Shown here in pieces: positions 62,791 to 64,000 of a stretch of 64,000 nucleotides of DNA. Under the pieces are notes generated by a model. It was not told the origin of the DNA, searched no databases, and worked only from the letters and a program-made list of their open reading frames with translations. This DNA comes from Veillonella sp. DNF00869 (lineage in GTDB: Bacteria > Bacillota > Negativicutes > Veillonellales > Veillonellaceae): the NCBI RefSeq assembly GCF_001553345.1, contig NZ_KQ960771.1:366659-430658 (forward strand). Direction: 5' to 3'. Within the stretch, counting starts at the first letter, position 1; each line of letters begins with the position of its first letter. The translations under genes and the position numbers were made by a program.

Positions 62791-63846
62791 CTATTGTGGA
62801 CCTTCTCCAGCAATAATACGCTCTGCCTCTACGTTAGATAAATCATAATGCATAAAGTTTTTATAGAAATCTTGTGTTTCTTTCACTAGGTTAATATCCG
62901 CAAATAATTGTGGTTGGATGATTTGACCTGCCCATAAGATTTGTAATGCTGATTCAGCACTATATCGATCCCATTTAAATGTTCCTACAGGATTACTATA
63001 TACACGACCCATTTGAACCGCTTTAATGCCACTCCATTGTGGATCATTCATAATTTTTTCAATAGCTGCTTTAGAGTTCACATCACCCACTATAATAATA
63101 TCTGGGTTCGCTTTGATGATTTCTTCCATGGTTAGTGTAAGCCCACGACCTTTTTGTTCGATCGCATTAATACCCCCAGCATAGTGAATCCATTCATCAA
63201 TAATTGTTTTAGTACCATCTACTTTTAGTAAATTTTCACCTGTCGCAATATGCATCACTCTTGGACGTTCCGCATCAGTTAAAGCTTTCGTTTTTTCTTC
63301 TGCTAAAGCGATATTTTTATCTAAATACGCATTGTAACTCTTAGCAATCTCTACCGCATTGCCACCAAGAATATCGGCAGTCATGGATACTACATTGCGA
63401 AGTCCTTTATAATCAGTAAACTCCATATGCACTGCTGTAAAGCCACCTTGACGGACTTGTTCTGCTTGTTTTTTACTATTTACAATAATCACTTGTGGTG
63501 ATACTTTTTGTAGTTCTTCTAATTGTAAATCAAAGCCAAAACGATCTGGTGCAGCAATATTTTTAATATTTGGATAAATATGTGAGAACCAAGGTAATGT
63601 TTGTACATATTGTGTAGTAGCAACTAACTTATCTGCTCCACCTAGCATCAACATAACTTGATTATTCGCTGGCCATAAGTCAGCAATCCGCTCCACATGT
63701 GTTGGTAATTGAACTTGGGTGCCACCAATATCGGTGATAGTATGTACTTCTTGCGTTGCTCCTTTTGATGCATTTTCTGTACCACAACCGGCTAACAAGC
63801 CAATGGAAATCAACAATGCAAAGAGCATAGTAATAATTCGTTTCAT
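62791..63846 (-). CDS. Periplasmic-binding lipoprotein, iron-siderophore/cobalamin type (FecB/BtuF family)
   Basis: A 351-residue lipoprotein: signal with lipobox GLLAGCGT (Cys about residue 21), then a type III helical-backbone binding domain (Peripla_BP_2). Family marks are VHTITDIGGTQVQLPTHVERIADLWP, where the strand after the signal begins, GFDLQLEELQKVSPQVIIV, and ANPDIIIVGDVN. It would deliver an iron chelate, heme or cobalamin to an ABC permease not present here. AGGAG site. A second, highly similar copy ends 60 bp upstream of this gene, so the two arose by duplication. Confidence 0.88.
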   Translation of the reverse strand: MKRIITMLFALLISIGLLAGCGTENASKGATQEVHTITDIGGTQVQLPTHVERIADLWPANNQVMLMLGGADKLVATTQYVQTLPWFSHIYPNIKNIAAPDRFGFDLQLEELQKVSPQVIIVNSKKQAEQVRQGGFTAVHMEFTDYKGLRNVVSMTADILGGNAVEIAKSYNAYLDKNIALAEEKTKALTDAERPRVMHIATGENLLKVDGTKTIIDEWIHYAGGINAIEQKGRGLTLTMEEIIKANPDIIIVGDVNSKAAIEKIMNDPQWSGIKAVQMGRVYSNPVGTFKWDRYSAESALQILWAGQIIQPQLFADINLVKETQDFYKNFMHYDLSNVEAERIIAGEGPQ

Positions 63847-63907
63847 AACGTCTCCTAACTAGCTTCCATACACAAACTAACTACTTCAAAATCACGTGTC
63901 TATACAT

Positions 63908-64000
63908 TTAATTTGCAGGACTTTCACCATGAATAATACGTTCTGCCTCTATGGTAGATAAATCATAATACATAAAGTTTTTATAGAAATCTTGTGTTTC
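63908..64000 (-). CDS. Second binding-protein paralogue, C-terminal fragment
   Basis: The last 30 codons of another gene run off the window edge. They read ETQDFYKNFMYYDLSTIEAE then RIIHGESPAN and stop at 63910-63908. The preceding gene has ETQDFYKNFMHYDLSNVEAE and RIIAGEGPQ at the same place, so these are tandem paralogues in the same orientation, 60 bp apart. Confidence 0.85.
   Translation of the reverse strand, partial: ETQDFYKNFMYYDLSTIEAERIIHGESPAN

Overview
The window reads as chromosomal DNA of an anaerobic, low-GC member of the Negativicutes, most probably Veillonella or a close relative. This is inferred from recognised protein families, not from a database search. Supporting points are a Suf-only Fe-S operon, PolC-type replicase, anaerobic C4-dicarboxylate carrier, pyruvate formate-lyase (PFL), M29 aminopeptidase, strong AGGAGG-type ribosome binding sites and a perfect CIRCE element. 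I see no rRNA, tRNA, CRISPR array, prophage or intact insertion sequence. Most genes lie on the minus strand; only nadE, the pfl cluster, gltS, the M29 aminopeptidase and a BFD-type ferredoxin gene are on the plus strand.

Layout. 1-2061: branched-chain amino acid ABC transporter (livM start, livH, livK). 2484-4555: adenosylhomocysteinase and a methylthioadenosine phosphorylase-type enzyme. 4759-10334: NAD synthetase, then a pyruvate formate-lyase cluster in which the glycyl-radical domain is a separate 79-residue gene, followed by the activase. 10574-14697: glutamate symporter, then gluconate permease and kinase. 14710-23575: polC, a VanW-family gene, holA, comEC and comEA in one minus-strand run. 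23661-26241: aminopeptidase, HAD phosphatase, BFD ferredoxin. 26351-31255: sufCBDSU with a leader that carries an intrinsic terminator. 31865-38299: lysA, DoxX, catalase and groESL, with two related long hairpin elements flanking doxX. 38409-45096: a seven-gene overlapping operon whose first gene encodes a Fic domain fused to thiamine-phosphate kinase ThiL, followed by tsaE, tsaB, rimI, tsaD, a HisKA_2 sensor kinase and an ANTAR antiterminator. 45313-49520: a two-gene OpuC/EgtUV-like importer, a GerMN lipoprotein and a cell-wall amidase. 49911-57629: amino acid permease, Dcu carrier and a five-gene Nik/Opp-type ABC operon. 58083-64000: a small stress membrane protein, RlmD, TerC, a 3D-domain protein, a SemiSWEET, an IS transposase remnant and two tandem iron/cobalamin-type binding proteins, the second cut by the window edge.

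The most unusual points are: (1) the Fic-ThiL fusion at the head of the tsa operon; (2) the split PFL; (3) a PolC with no inserted proofreading exonuclease and an altered PHP metal site; (4) an attenuator-like leader ahead of suf; (5) two hairpin elements whose stems change sequence but keep pairing; (6) a ComEC whose metallo-beta-lactamase-like domain has lost its metal motif. Several promoters (lysA, BFD ferredoxin, katA, pfl) carry strong dyads that look like repressor sites, two of them with a Fur/PerR-like core.
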